The notes beneath the pieces were generated by a model. It had not been told where the DNA came from and made no database searches. It worked only from the letters and a program-made list of their open reading frames with translations. A DNA stretch of 64,000 nt from an uncultured Christensenella sp. (lineage in GTDB: Bacteria; Bacillota; Clostridia; Christensenellales; Pumilibacteraceae): assembly GCA_910578545.1 (NCBI GenBank), contig CAJTPT010000002.1, positions 62,001 through 126,000 on the forward strand. Direction: 5' to 3'. Shown piece by piece: positions 34,136-41,447 of this stretch. The position numbers and the translations under genes are program-made. Each line of letters begins with the position of its first letter. Positions within the stretch are counted from its first letter, which is position 1.

Positions 34136-34261
34136 TTACTTTTTGAGTTTTTTCTCGGCGGCTTTAAGCGCTTTTTCGGGTACTTCCGACTTTTCCATTT
34201 TTTTAAATACCACCGCGCCTGCGATTGCACCGAGTGTGAATCCGAATAAAAGTTTGTTCAT
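34136..34261 (-). CDS. 41-residue membrane protein, unknown function
   Basis: A short frame opposite to its neighbours. A strong GGGAGG precedes ATG by six bases. The product begins MNKLLFGFTLGAIAGAVVF, a single membrane helix with small residues. It then has a basic, helical tail rich in Lys and Glu ending AAEKKLKK. No family is recognised. The promoter-like pair upstream has the sigma-G layout, and the window is rich in sporulation genes, so a forespore membrane or coat role is possible but unproven. It lies between the cysteine desulfurase and ruvX, with no other gene competing. Confidence 0.6.
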   Translation of the reverse strand: MNKLLFGFTLGAIAGAVVFKKMEKSEVPEKALKAAEKKLKK

Positions 34262-34277
34262 GTTTTCCTCCCGCTGT

Positions 34278-34307
34278 TAGTATGCAATCGGTTGCGGATA
34301 GTTATAC
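34278..34307 (-). promoter_or_regulatory. Sigma-G-like promoter of the 41-residue protein
   Basis: On the minus strand GTATA (34303-34307) is followed after exactly 18 bp by CATACTA (34278-34284). This matches the older Bacillus sigma-G consensus GHATR-N18-CATxHTA. The start would lie just before the ribosome site, giving a very short leader. Sigma-F specificity overlaps and cannot be excluded. Confidence 0.4.
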
Positions 34308-34393
34308 ATCGGCTCTGCATCTCATCGTTTTAATAGCTCAAAAAAATTTTAAAAAAAATTCAAAAAAGACGGTAAAAAGGCGCTCTTTTGTGT

Positions 34394-34399
34394 TATAAT
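34394..34399 (+). promoter_or_regulatory. -10 box of ruvX, giving a nearly leaderless mRNA
   Basis: A perfect TATAAT lies 11 bases before the ATG. No good -35 box is seen 17 bp upstream. The predicted start would be about five bases before the start codon, and no Shine-Dalgarno sequence is present. Confidence 0.5.
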
Positions 34400-34410
34400 G
34401 TTTTACGGTT

Positions 34411-34836
34411 ATGGAAGGTAAGCTTTTAGGTGTCGATTTCGGATTAAAGCGAGTTGGACTCGCAGTGTGCGATAGCTTGCATATATTGGCTACACCGCTC
34501 CCCGTATACTACACCAAGTCCATGCGCAATTCAATAGACTACGTTGCGCGCGTCGCAAGCGAACAGGAAGCTTGCGGAGTGGTCGTAGGTCTTCCGCTAA
34601 ATCTCGACGGAACGGAATCTGTTCAGTCGGGCAGGGCGCGGACGTTTGCCAAAAACCTCGGCAAGGTTAGCGGACTTCCGATAGAACTGTTTGACGAACG
34701 GCTTACAACCGTCGAGGCGGACGAGTTGTTGTTGGAAGCGGGGATAACTCGCGCGGCAGAGCGAGCAAAGCTTGTGGATAGTATGGCGGCAAAGGTTATT
34801 TTGCAGGGCTATATAGACAATAATAAAATACATTAG
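34411..34836 (+). CDS. ruvX: RuvX/YqgF family putative Holliday junction resolvase or pre-16S nuclease
   Basis: 141 residues, RNase H-like fold. GVDFGLKRVGLAVCDS at the N-terminus, VVGLPLNLDGTES in the middle and DERLTTVEADELL near residue 93 carry the conserved acidic residues. The family is implicated in 16S rRNA 5'-end maturation in E. coli and in junction resolution. The start ATG gives a normal N-terminus but has no ribosome site. The stop codon overlaps the AGGAGA of the DUF1292 gene, so the two form an operon. Confidence 0.93.
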   Translation: MEGKLLGVDFGLKRVGLAVCDSLHILATPLPVYYTKSMRNSIDYVARVASEQEACGVVVGLPLNLDGTESVQSGRARTFAKNLGKVSGLPIELFDERLTTVEADELLLEAGITRAAERAKLVDSMAAKVILQGYIDNNKIH

Positions 34837-34847
34837 GAGATATTATC

Positions 34848-35267
34848 ATGGCAGAAAATCAAAACGACAACAATGTCGAGCTTATCGACGACGAAGTCAT
34901 CACTCTTTTTGACGAAGAGAACAATCCCGTAGATTTCAACGTGGTTGCCGTTATCGAGTATCAAAGCGAATTTTATGCGCTTTTACAGCCCGTCGAACAA
35001 TTGGAAGGCTTCGGCGAGGATGAGGCCGTTATCTTTAAGATAGTCGAAAAGGACGAGGAAACGGACGAGTTCGAGCCCGTCACCGACGAGTCAATTTTGG
35101 AAGCGGTGTTCAACGAATACCTCAAGGCCGAAGCGGAGTTTGCGGACGAGTGCGATTGCGGTTGCCATCACCATGATCACGGCGACTGCTGTGGTGACGG
35201 TTGCGATTGCCATCACGACCATGATCACGGTTGCTGTGACGGCGACTGCGGTTGCGGCGAAGAGTAG
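34848..35267 (+). CDS. DUF1292 protein with Cys/His-rich tail
   Basis: 139 residues. The first about 100 form a DUF1292 (YrzB-like) domain, with ITLFDEENNPVDFNVVAVIE and EAVIFKIVE, very acidic. Conserved in Firmicutes next to ruvX; function unknown. The last about 38 residues hold 11 cysteines and 8 histidines in two similar blocks (CDCGCHHHDHGDCC, CDCHHDHDHGCC) separated by Gly/Asp. This tail strongly resembles a metal-binding segment for Zn, Ni or Cu. It is not part of the usual domain and the downstream sequence is a promoter region, so it is a true C-terminal end, not a fusion. Confidence 0.85.
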   Translation: MAENQNDNNVELIDDEVITLFDEENNPVDFNVVAVIEYQSEFYALLQPVEQLEGFGEDEAVIFKIVEKDEETDEFEPVTDESILEAVFNEYLKAEAEFADECDCGCHHHDHGDCCGDGCDCHHDHDHGCCDGDCGCGEE

Positions 35268-35365
35268 TGGTCGTGCCGCGCGAACTAACATTTTTTTCGG
35301 TTAAGCGGTGTTGTTTGCAACGCTGAATTTTGCACAAAAAGGTGCGAAAAAGGTGTTAAAATCAT

Positions 35366-35394
35366 TTGCGTAAATAATGACGCTATGATATAAT
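35366..35394 (+). promoter_or_regulatory. Promoter of the rpsB operon
   Basis: TTGCGT (35366-35371), a 17-bp spacer, then TATAAT (35389-35394). The leader of about 88 nt may fold: CCCGATT (35414-35420) can pair with AATCGGG (35464-35470), just before the GGGAGGG ribosome site, as expected for S2 autoregulation, although this is unproven. Confidence 0.6.
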
Positions 35395-35488
35395 TATTAT
35401 CGGTCAATACTCACCCGATTGTTTTTTCTGTGCGCAGTCAAATTTTTTGAGGGCTGTCGTGTAAATCGGGGAGGGAAACGGAGAAACT

Positions 35489-36328
35489 ATGGCAAATATT
35501 ATCACGATGAAACAGCTTTTGGAAGCGGGCGTTCACTTTGGTCATCCCACTCGCAAGTGGAATCCCAAAATGAAAAAGTATATTTATGTCGCGCGTAACG
35601 ACATTTATATCATCAACCTCGAAAAGACCGTCGAAATGATCGACAAGGCGTATGCTTTTGTCAAGGACGTAGCTGCGGAAGGCAAGTCCATTCTTTTTGT
35701 CGGCACCAAAAAACAGGCTCAGGAAGCGATTATGCAGGAAGCGCAAAAGTGCGGAATGTACTATGTAAAATCGCGTTGGCTTGGCGGCACGCTTACCAAT
35801 TTTTCTACAATTAAGACTCGTATCGAGCGCCTTAACAAGCTCAACCTTATGGAAAAGATGAACGAGTTTGCTCTTCTTCCCAAAAAGGAAGTGTTAAAGC
35901 TTAAGGCCGAGCGCGATAAGCTCGAGGACAACCTCGGCGGTATCAAAGATATGCGCTCTCTTCCCGGCGCGCTCTTTGTGGTAGACCCCAAGAAAGAGCA
36001 CAACGCTGTAGCCGAGGCGCGTAAGCTTCATATTCCCATCGTTGCTATCGTCGATACCAACTGCGATCCCGACGAGGTCGATTACGTCATTCCCGGCAAC
36101 GATGACGCTATCCGCGCCATCAAGCTTATAGCCGGCGCAATGGCCGACGCAGTTATCGAAGCGCGCGAGGGTGAGGAAGGCTTGGCGGCACGCCGTGCCG
36201 TAGAGGCTCAAATTCAGGCCGAAGCAGAAGCAGCCGCCAAATCCAACGTGGAAGTAGTGGAAGCGCCTGCAACTCAGGAACAGCTTGATAAGCTTGCCGA
36301 GAGTGCAACCGAGGGCACCGCAGAATAA
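35489..36328 (+). CDS. rpsB: 30S ribosomal protein S2
   Basis: 279 residues. It begins MANIITMKQLLEAGVHFGHP, and RKWNPKMKKYIYVARNDIYIIN, GGTLTNFSTI and PGNDDAIRAIKLI are family signatures. The C-terminal about 45 residues are an Ala/Glu-rich extension beyond the core, common in Clostridia. S2 binds late at the head-body junction of the small subunit and is needed for mRNA docking. First gene of the rpsB-tsf-pyrH-frr block, as in most bacteria. Confidence 0.98.
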   Translation: MANIITMKQLLEAGVHFGHPTRKWNPKMKKYIYVARNDIYIINLEKTVEMIDKAYAFVKDVAAEGKSILFVGTKKQAQEAIMQEAQKCGMYYVKSRWLGGTLTNFSTIKTRIERLNKLNLMEKMNEFALLPKKEVLKLKAERDKLEDNLGGIKDMRSLPGALFVVDPKKEHNAVAEARKLHIPIVAIVDTNCDPDEVDYVIPGNDDAIRAIKLIAGAMADAVIEAREGEEGLAARRAVEAQIQAEAEAAAKSNVEVVEAPATQEQLDKLAESATEGTAE

Positions 36329-36393
36329 GGCGTTACTGTAAAGAACAGTGCGATTTTCAGCGCTGAAACATTTTTAATAACAGGAGTAATATT

Positions 36394-37329
36394 ATGGAAA
36401 TCACCGCAAGTGATGTAGCAAAATTGCGTGAAATTACCGGCGTTGGTCTTATGGCGTGCAAAAAGGCGCTTGTTGCAACCAACGGAGATATAGATAAAGC
36501 GTGCGAGTATTTGCGCGAACAGGGCATATCGATTGTCGCCAAAAAGGCGTCGCGTATTGCCGCCGAAGGCGCCGCATGCGCCGCCATTTCGACTGACAAA
36601 CACACGGGTGCGTTGGTTGAAATCAACTGCGAGTCCGACTTTGTTGCAAAAAGCGACGTATTTGTAGACCTTTGTGCAGTCGTTGCCAAAGCCGCTGTCG
36701 ACAGCGAAAAGGCTGACGTGGAAGAGCTTAAAAAGGTCAAAACCGCTAACGGCACGGTGGAAGAGCTTATCACCGCCGCTACCGCCAAAACGGGCGAAAA
36801 GATCTCTTTGCGCCGCGTTGCTATTCAAAAGAACGCCGGCGCTATTGAGGAAGCCTACATTCACATGGGCGGCAAAATGGGAACGCTCGTCGAGGTTTCA
36901 GCCGAGGGTTTAAAGAGCGAGCATCTTGCCGACGTTGTTGCAATGGCTCACGACGTGGCCATGCACATTGCGGCATTTCAGCCGCCGTACGTTCGCAAGT
37001 CCGACGTTCCGCAGGAAGCAGTCGACCACGAGCGCGAGATAATCAAGCAACAGCTTATCAACGACGAAAAGAATAAGAAAAAGCCCGAACAGGTTTTGGC
37101 AAAGATTGCCGAAAACAAGCTCGGCAAGTTCTTTGAGGAAAACTGCTTGTTGTATCAAGCGTTTGCAAAGGATCCGTCGATTACGGTTGAACAGCTTGTT
37201 GCCGCTACTGCCAAAAAGACGGGCGCCAAGCTTGACGTAGTACGCTTTACCAAGTTTGTTATGGGCGAGGGCATCGAAAAGCGTTCCGACAATCTTGCCG
37301 AAGAAGTTGCCAAGTTATCGGCGAAATAA
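36394..37329 (+). CDS. tsf: Elongation factor Ts
   Basis: 311 residues, the nucleotide exchange factor that recycles EF-Tu by releasing GDP. The UBA-like N-terminus and signature are LREITGVGLMACKKAL and YLREQGISIVAKK. The two dimerisation/core subdomains follow (about 60-290), with HIGAFQPP-type sequence appearing as HIAAFQPPYVRKSDVPQ. Spaced 65 bases from rpsB, with a small ACTGT/ACAGT hairpin between. An AGGAG-type site precedes the ATG. Confidence 0.97.
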   Translation: MEITASDVAKLREITGVGLMACKKALVATNGDIDKACEYLREQGISIVAKKASRIAAEGAACAAISTDKHTGALVEINCESDFVAKSDVFVDLCAVVAKAAVDSEKADVEELKKVKTANGTVEELITAATAKTGEKISLRRVAIQKNAGAIEEAYIHMGGKMGTLVEVSAEGLKSEHLADVVAMAHDVAMHIAAFQPPYVRKSDVPQEAVDHEREIIKQQLINDEKNKKKPEQVLAKIAENKLGKFFEENCLLYQAFAKDPSITVEQLVAATAKKTGAKLDVVRFTKFVMGEGIEKRSDNLAEEVAKLSAK

Positions 37330-37340
37330 AAGACTTTTTT

Positions 37341-37376
37341 ATCGGCTTATCGTTAATTTCGGTAAGCCGATTTTTT
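37341..37376 (+). terminator. Terminator or attenuator between tsf and pyrH
   Basis: ATCGGCTTA (37341-37349) pairs perfectly with TAAGCCGAT (37363-37371), followed by six T. It lies within an otherwise continuous operon, so it probably causes partial termination and lowers pyrH-frr expression relative to rpsB-tsf. Confidence 0.8.
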
Positions 37377-37395
37377 GAAATAAAAAGGAGTCCCT

Positions 37396-38091
37396 ATGTA
37401 TAAGAGGGTGTTGTTAAAGCTAAGCGGCGAGGCGCTTTCCGGCGCGGCGGGCACGGGTATCGACCCGCAAACCGTGGATAAAGTCGTAAGCCAACTCGTC
37501 GAGCTAAACAAAAAAGGCATTGACGTAGCAATTGTAGTCGGCGGCGGAAATTTTTGGCGTGGCAGACAGGGCGTTGCAATGGACAAGGTTACTGCCGACC
37601 ACATGGGTATGCTTGCGACTATAATGAACGCGCTCGCTTTACAGAACGCTATCGAAAAGAAGGGTGTGCCTAGCAGAGTCCAGACTGCGCTGTCAATTCC
37701 CGCCGTTGCAGAGCCGTTTATTCTTAGAAAGGCTTTAAGGCATTTTGAGTGCGGGCGTATTGTGATATTTGCTTGCGGTACGGGCAATCCTTATTTTACG
37801 ACCGACTCAGGCGCGGCGCTACGCGCGGCGGAGATTAAGGCAGACGTGCTGTTAATGGCAAAAAACGTGGACGGCGTTTACGACAGCGATCCAAAGACCA
37901 ATCCCAAAGCCAAAAAGCTTAGTGAGATTTCGTATATGGACGTGTTAAACAAGAATATTGCCGTTATGGATTTTACGTCCGTCACAATGTGTATGGAAAA
38001 CAACATTCCCATCCTTGCGTTTGGACTTTCGGAAGAAAACAGTATAATTCGTGCCGTGTCGGGCGAAAAGATCGGCACAATAATTCATTAG
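37396..38091 (+). CDS. pyrH: UMP kinase
   Basis: 231 residues, hexameric amino-acid-kinase-fold enzyme phosphorylating UMP to UDP, often inhibited by UTP and activated by GTP. Signatures: LLKLSGEALSG at the N-terminus, VVGGGNFWRG, the DHMGMLAT stretch and FACGTGNPYFTTDSGAALRA. A GGAG site precedes the ATG. Neighbours tsf and frr are the standard ones. Normal length. Confidence 0.97.
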   Translation: MYKRVLLKLSGEALSGAAGTGIDPQTVDKVVSQLVELNKKGIDVAIVVGGGNFWRGRQGVAMDKVTADHMGMLATIMNALALQNAIEKKGVPSRVQTALSIPAVAEPFILRKALRHFECGRIVIFACGTGNPYFTTDSGAALRAAEIKADVLLMAKNVDGVYDSDPKTNPKAKKLSEISYMDVLNKNIAVMDFTSVTMCMENNIPILAFGLSEENSIIRAVSGEKIGTIIH

Positions 38092-38101
38092 AGAGGATAT
38101 C

Positions 38102-38665
38102 ATGCAAAACGAACAGCTGATAGAAATGTCCGTCAAAATAGACGACAAATTCAATAAAGTTCTCGAGCACCTCAAAACGGAGCTCAACTCCATGCGCGCG
38201 GGCAGAGCGAACCCTGTTGTGCTCAGTCGCGTTATGGTAGACTACTACGGTATGCCCACGCCGCTTAACCAAATGGCTAACATTCAGGTTACCGACGCGC
38301 GTACGCTTACCGTTTCGCTGTACGACATTTCGGCGCTTAAGGAAGCCAAAAAAGCGATAATTGCCGCCGACCTCGGACTTAATCCGGTCGACGACGGCAA
38401 GGTCATTCGTTTGTCGTTCCCTCAGCTTACCGAGGAGCGCCGTAAAGAGCTTATCAAGCAGGCGCGTAAGGTCGGTGAGGAAAGCAAGGTCGCGCTTCGT
38501 AACGAGCGTCGCGATGCTATCGACTTCGGCAAAAAGCTTAAAAAGGAAGTTTCCGAGGATGATATCGCCGAATACGAAAAGGTTATTCAAAAGAAGCTTG
38601 ATGCGGCTGTCGAAAAAGTCGATAAAATGATAAAAGACAAGGAAAGCGATCTCCTTGAAATCTAA
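38102..38665 (+). CDS. frr: Ribosome-recycling factor
   Basis: 187 residues. With EF-G it splits post-termination ribosomes. Signatures: FNKVLEHLKTELNSMRAGRANP at the N-terminus (in part), VDYYGMPTPLNQMANI, and the C-terminal three-helix bundle with RKELIKQARKVGEESKVALR. It starts ten bases after the pyrH stop, with GAGAGGAT before it. Its last codons overlap the TTG start of uppS. Confidence 0.97.
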   Translation: MQNEQLIEMSVKIDDKFNKVLEHLKTELNSMRAGRANPVVLSRVMVDYYGMPTPLNQMANIQVTDARTLTVSLYDISALKEAKKAIIAADLGLNPVDDGKVIRLSFPQLTEERRKELIKQARKVGEESKVALRNERRDAIDFGKKLKKEVSEDDIAEYEKVIQKKLDAAVEKVDKMIKDKESDLLEI

Positions 38666-39359
38666 TTCGGGGTCTGAGGTAAGCGGGAAAGTTCCAGTTC
38701 ACGTCGGCATCATTATGGACGGCAACAGGCGTTGGGCAAAAAAACGGTTGTTGCCGAGCGCGGCAGGGCACAGAGCGGGCGGAAAAAATATTGTACCCGT
38801 TGTGAAGTATGCGCTATCTTACGGCGTTAAGGTAGTTTCGCTGTATGTTTTTTCTACCGAAAACGCAGGACGTTCGGAGGCTGAGGTCAACGCGCTTATC
38901 GATTTAATTCGCAAGCAGTCGGGTCCGATGGCGGAAGAGCTGTTCAAAATGGGCGCACGCGTCATGTATTCGGGGGATAGGACGTATTTCCCGGACGACG
39001 TACAAAAGATAATGGCGGATGTGGAAAAGCAAATCACTGCGCCCGACGCGCCTATAGTCAACCTTGCTATGAATTACAGCGGCAGGTCGGAAATTTTGCA
39101 CGCATGTAAGCTTGCGGCCGAAATCGGCGATGTGACGGCAAAGTCGATAGAGAGTGCTTTATACACGGCTACCATTCCCGACCCGGACATGATCATACGC
39201 ACGGGCGGCGAAAAGCGACTCAGTAATTTTATGTTATATCAAGCGGCTTACAGCGAACTTTTTTTTACCGATACGTTGTGGCCCGATTTTGACGGAAAAG
39301 AGCTGTCGGCAATGTTTGTCGAGTTTTCTCATAGGACAAGGCGTTTTGGCAAGTCGTAG
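38655..39359 (+). CDS. uppS: Isoprenyl transferase (undecaprenyl diphosphate synthase)
   Basis: 234 residues. It adds isopentenyl units in cis to farnesyl diphosphate, giving the C55 lipid carrier for cell-wall synthesis. The catalytic Asp is in HVGIIMDGNRRWAKK, where most members have DGNGRWA. SLYVFSTENAGR and RTGGEKRLSNFMLYQAAYSELFF-type sequence complete the family pattern. A TTG start overlapping frr by 11 bases is preferred because AAGGAAAG lies upstream and no other start precedes the conserved region. The polyprenyl synthase at 63801 would supply the primer. Confidence 0.95.
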   Translation: MKSNSGSEVSGKVPVHVGIIMDGNRRWAKKRLLPSAAGHRAGGKNIVPVVKYALSYGVKVVSLYVFSTENAGRSEAEVNALIDLIRKQSGPMAEELFKMGARVMYSGDRTYFPDDVQKIMADVEKQITAPDAPIVNLAMNYSGRSEILHACKLAAEIGDVTAKSIESALYTATIPDPDMIIRTGGEKRLSNFMLYQAAYSELFFTDTLWPDFDGKELSAMFVEFSHRTRRFGKS

Positions 39360-39403
39360 CGGTTTGAGTTTTTATTACCATTAGCGGAGGTGATGACAGG
39401 ATA

Positions 39404-40327
39404 ATGAAAAAAGATCGTGTAATCACAGGTACTTTTATTGCAATAGTTTATATTGCCGTTGTATTGCTTACGATGTATATTCACCCGATATTCTTCGACG
39501 TGTTTATTTTTGCGTTGGCGATTTGCGGCGTTTACGAAATGTGCAAAGCTGTATCTAACTTTACAAGCGAGCCTATTTTTATTATCGATCTCGTTGCCGT
39601 TATAGTCGGTTTTGCGGGCTTTTGGTTTGCGCAATATTTTTTTCATACCAACGCGTCCGGAATGACGGGCTACTTTGCCACGCTCGTTATCATGATTTTG
39701 ACTACCGTTATCGTCACCGCGTGCTCAAAAACGTATGTTAAAGGCAATGCCGTGTCCACGATATTCGTCATGCTTTATCCCACGGCGATCTTGATGTTTT
39801 CGGTTGGAATAAACTACTTTATGCGGTCGGAACTCGGTATGACGGTTACTGCGTCTTTGCCGTACAGAAACGCCGGAATACTTCTTATGTTTTTGGTGCC
39901 TGCGTTAACCGACGTATTTGCATACCAAATCGGAAGTGCGATAAAGGGCAAAAAGCTGTGCCCGTCTATCAGCCCGAACAAGACGATAAGCGGCGCAATA
40001 GGCGGTTTGTTCGGCGGACTTGTGGGTGCGGGGCTTGTGTGCCTTTTGACGTACCTCGCGCAAAGGTTTAGCGTAAATCTATTCGGGCTTGCAATGCTTA
40101 CCGAAAACTGGGCAACCACCATTGTAAACTTTGTAATGCTCGGGCTTTTCGGTTCGGTTTTCGATCAGATCGGCGATCTTGCCGCGTCGTTTGTCAAGCG
40201 CCGCGCCAATATCAAGGACTATTCCAACCTGTTGCCCGGTCACGGCGGAATTTTGGATAGGGTCGACGGATTTATGTTCTGCGGCGTCTTCTTTTACATG
40301 TACTTCGCCGTTATGTTGCTTATATGA
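39404..40327 (+). CDS. cdsA: Phosphatidate cytidylyltransferase
   Basis: 307 residues with about eight membrane helices. It makes CDP-diacylglycerol, the branch point of phospholipid synthesis. The C-terminal CDS signature is seen around GSVFDQIGDLAASFVKRRANIKD followed by LLPGHGGILDRVDGFMF (parts quoted). PALTDVFAYQIGSAIKGKKL with SPNKTISGAIGG supports it. GGAGG lies upstream, and a short ATG-ACA-GGA-TAA frame inside the leader is not a gene. The dxr ATG overlaps its stop by four bases. Confidence 0.96.
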   Translation: MKKDRVITGTFIAIVYIAVVLLTMYIHPIFFDVFIFALAICGVYEMCKAVSNFTSEPIFIIDLVAVIVGFAGFWFAQYFFHTNASGMTGYFATLVIMILTTVIVTACSKTYVKGNAVSTIFVMLYPTAILMFSVGINYFMRSELGMTVTASLPYRNAGILLMFLVPALTDVFAYQIGSAIKGKKLCPSISPNKTISGAIGGLFGGLVGAGLVCLLTYLAQRFSVNLFGLAMLTENWATTIVNFVMLGLFGSVFDQIGDLAASFVKRRANIKDYSNLLPGHGGILDRVDGFMFCGVFFYMYFAVMLLI

Positions 40328-41442
40328 AAAAGATAGCTATTCTCGGTTGTACCGGGTCAATAGGTAGGCAAACGCTCGATATTGTGCGCAGTAATCCTAC
40401 CGAGTATCAAATAACGGGTTTATCGTGCGGTACAAATGCTGTCGAACTTGGCGCCGCGGCGCGGGAGTTCGGCTGTTTCCGTTTGGGGATTGCGGATAAA
40501 AACAAATATGCCGAGTTAAAAGAGCTTTGCCCGAAAGCCGAAATTTATTGCGGCGACGCCGCGCTTACGGCGGTTTCAGATTACGCCGACGTCGTGGTTG
40601 TTGCCGTAGTAGGCATGATAGGATTAAAGGCTGTTTTGTACGCGCTGTCAAAGGGCAAGACGGTTGCGCTCGCTAATAAGGAATCGCTCGTCGCGGGAGG
40701 CAAGCTTGTAACGGACGCGCTTAAAAACGGCGGTAAGCTTTGTCCTGTGGATTCGGAACATTCGGCGGTATGGCAATGCTTGCGCGGCGAAAAAAGCTTT
40801 AAGCGCATAATACTGACCGCAAGCGGCGGACCGTTCTATTTTACCGATAAATCAAAGCTCGACGGCGTTACGCCCGAGCAGGCGGTCGCTCATCCCAATT
40901 GGAATATGGGCAAAAAGATATCCGTAGACAGCGCGACTATGATGAACAAAGGATTGGAAATTATCGAGGCGCGGTGGCTGTTTGACACGACGGAGATTGA
41001 TTACGTAATTCATCCCGAAAGCATTGTGCATTCAATGGTCGAGTTTGACGACGGTTCCATCAAGGCGCAGGCGGGTTTTCCCGATATGCGTTTACCGATA
41101 CGCTACGCAATCGATTATCCCGAACATTCTCGGCGCGATTATACGCCGTTAGCTCTTCCGTTAGAGCTCAGGTTTTTACCGCCGGACGAGAATAAGTTTC
41201 CCGCGCCGGCGCTTGCGCGGCACGCAATAGAAAAGGGCGGCAATACTTCCATAGTGCTTAACGCCGCTAACGAGGCGGCAGTTCGGCTGTTTTTGGAAGG
41301 CAAAATCAAATTTCCCGATATAATCAAAATCGTGGAAAAAGCGGTGTGTACAGAGCCGCTCAGTCAAGTTAAAAACGAGTACGACGTGTATCAAACGCAT
41401 AATCGCGTATATTCTAAAATATACTTGGATAACAGAGGATAA
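40324..41442 (+). CDS. dxr: 1-deoxy-D-xylulose 5-phosphate reductoisomerase
   Basis: 372 residues, second enzyme of the MEP isoprenoid pathway (DXP to MEP, NADPH-dependent). NADPH-binding motif GCTGSIGRQTLDI at the N-terminus; ALANKESLVAGG, PVDSEHSAVWQCL, ASGGPF and NWNMGKKISVDSATMMNKGLE are conserved active-site blocks. Overlaps cdsA (ATGA). ispG lies two genes downstream, so the operon combines carrier-lipid, phospholipid and MEP steps. Confidence 0.97.
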   Translation: MKKIAILGCTGSIGRQTLDIVRSNPTEYQITGLSCGTNAVELGAAAREFGCFRLGIADKNKYAELKELCPKAEIYCGDAALTAVSDYADVVVVAVVGMIGLKAVLYALSKGKTVALANKESLVAGGKLVTDALKNGGKLCPVDSEHSAVWQCLRGEKSFKRIILTASGGPFYFTDKSKLDGVTPEQAVAHPNWNMGKKISVDSATMMNKGLEIIEARWLFDTTEIDYVIHPESIVHSMVEFDDGSIKAQAGFPDMRLPIRYAIDYPEHSRRDYTPLALPLELRFLPPDENKFPAPALARHAIEKGGNTSIVLNAANEAAVRLFLEGKIKFPDIIKIVEKAVCTEPLSQVKNEYDVYQTHNRVYSKIYLDNRG

Positions 41443-41447
41443 CGGTA

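Noticed and set aside
35399..35428. ATCGG/CCGAT hairpin with T-run upstream of rpsB, as an attenuator
   Set aside because: The predicted transcription start (about 35401) lies inside the left arm, so the hairpin would not be transcribed whole.
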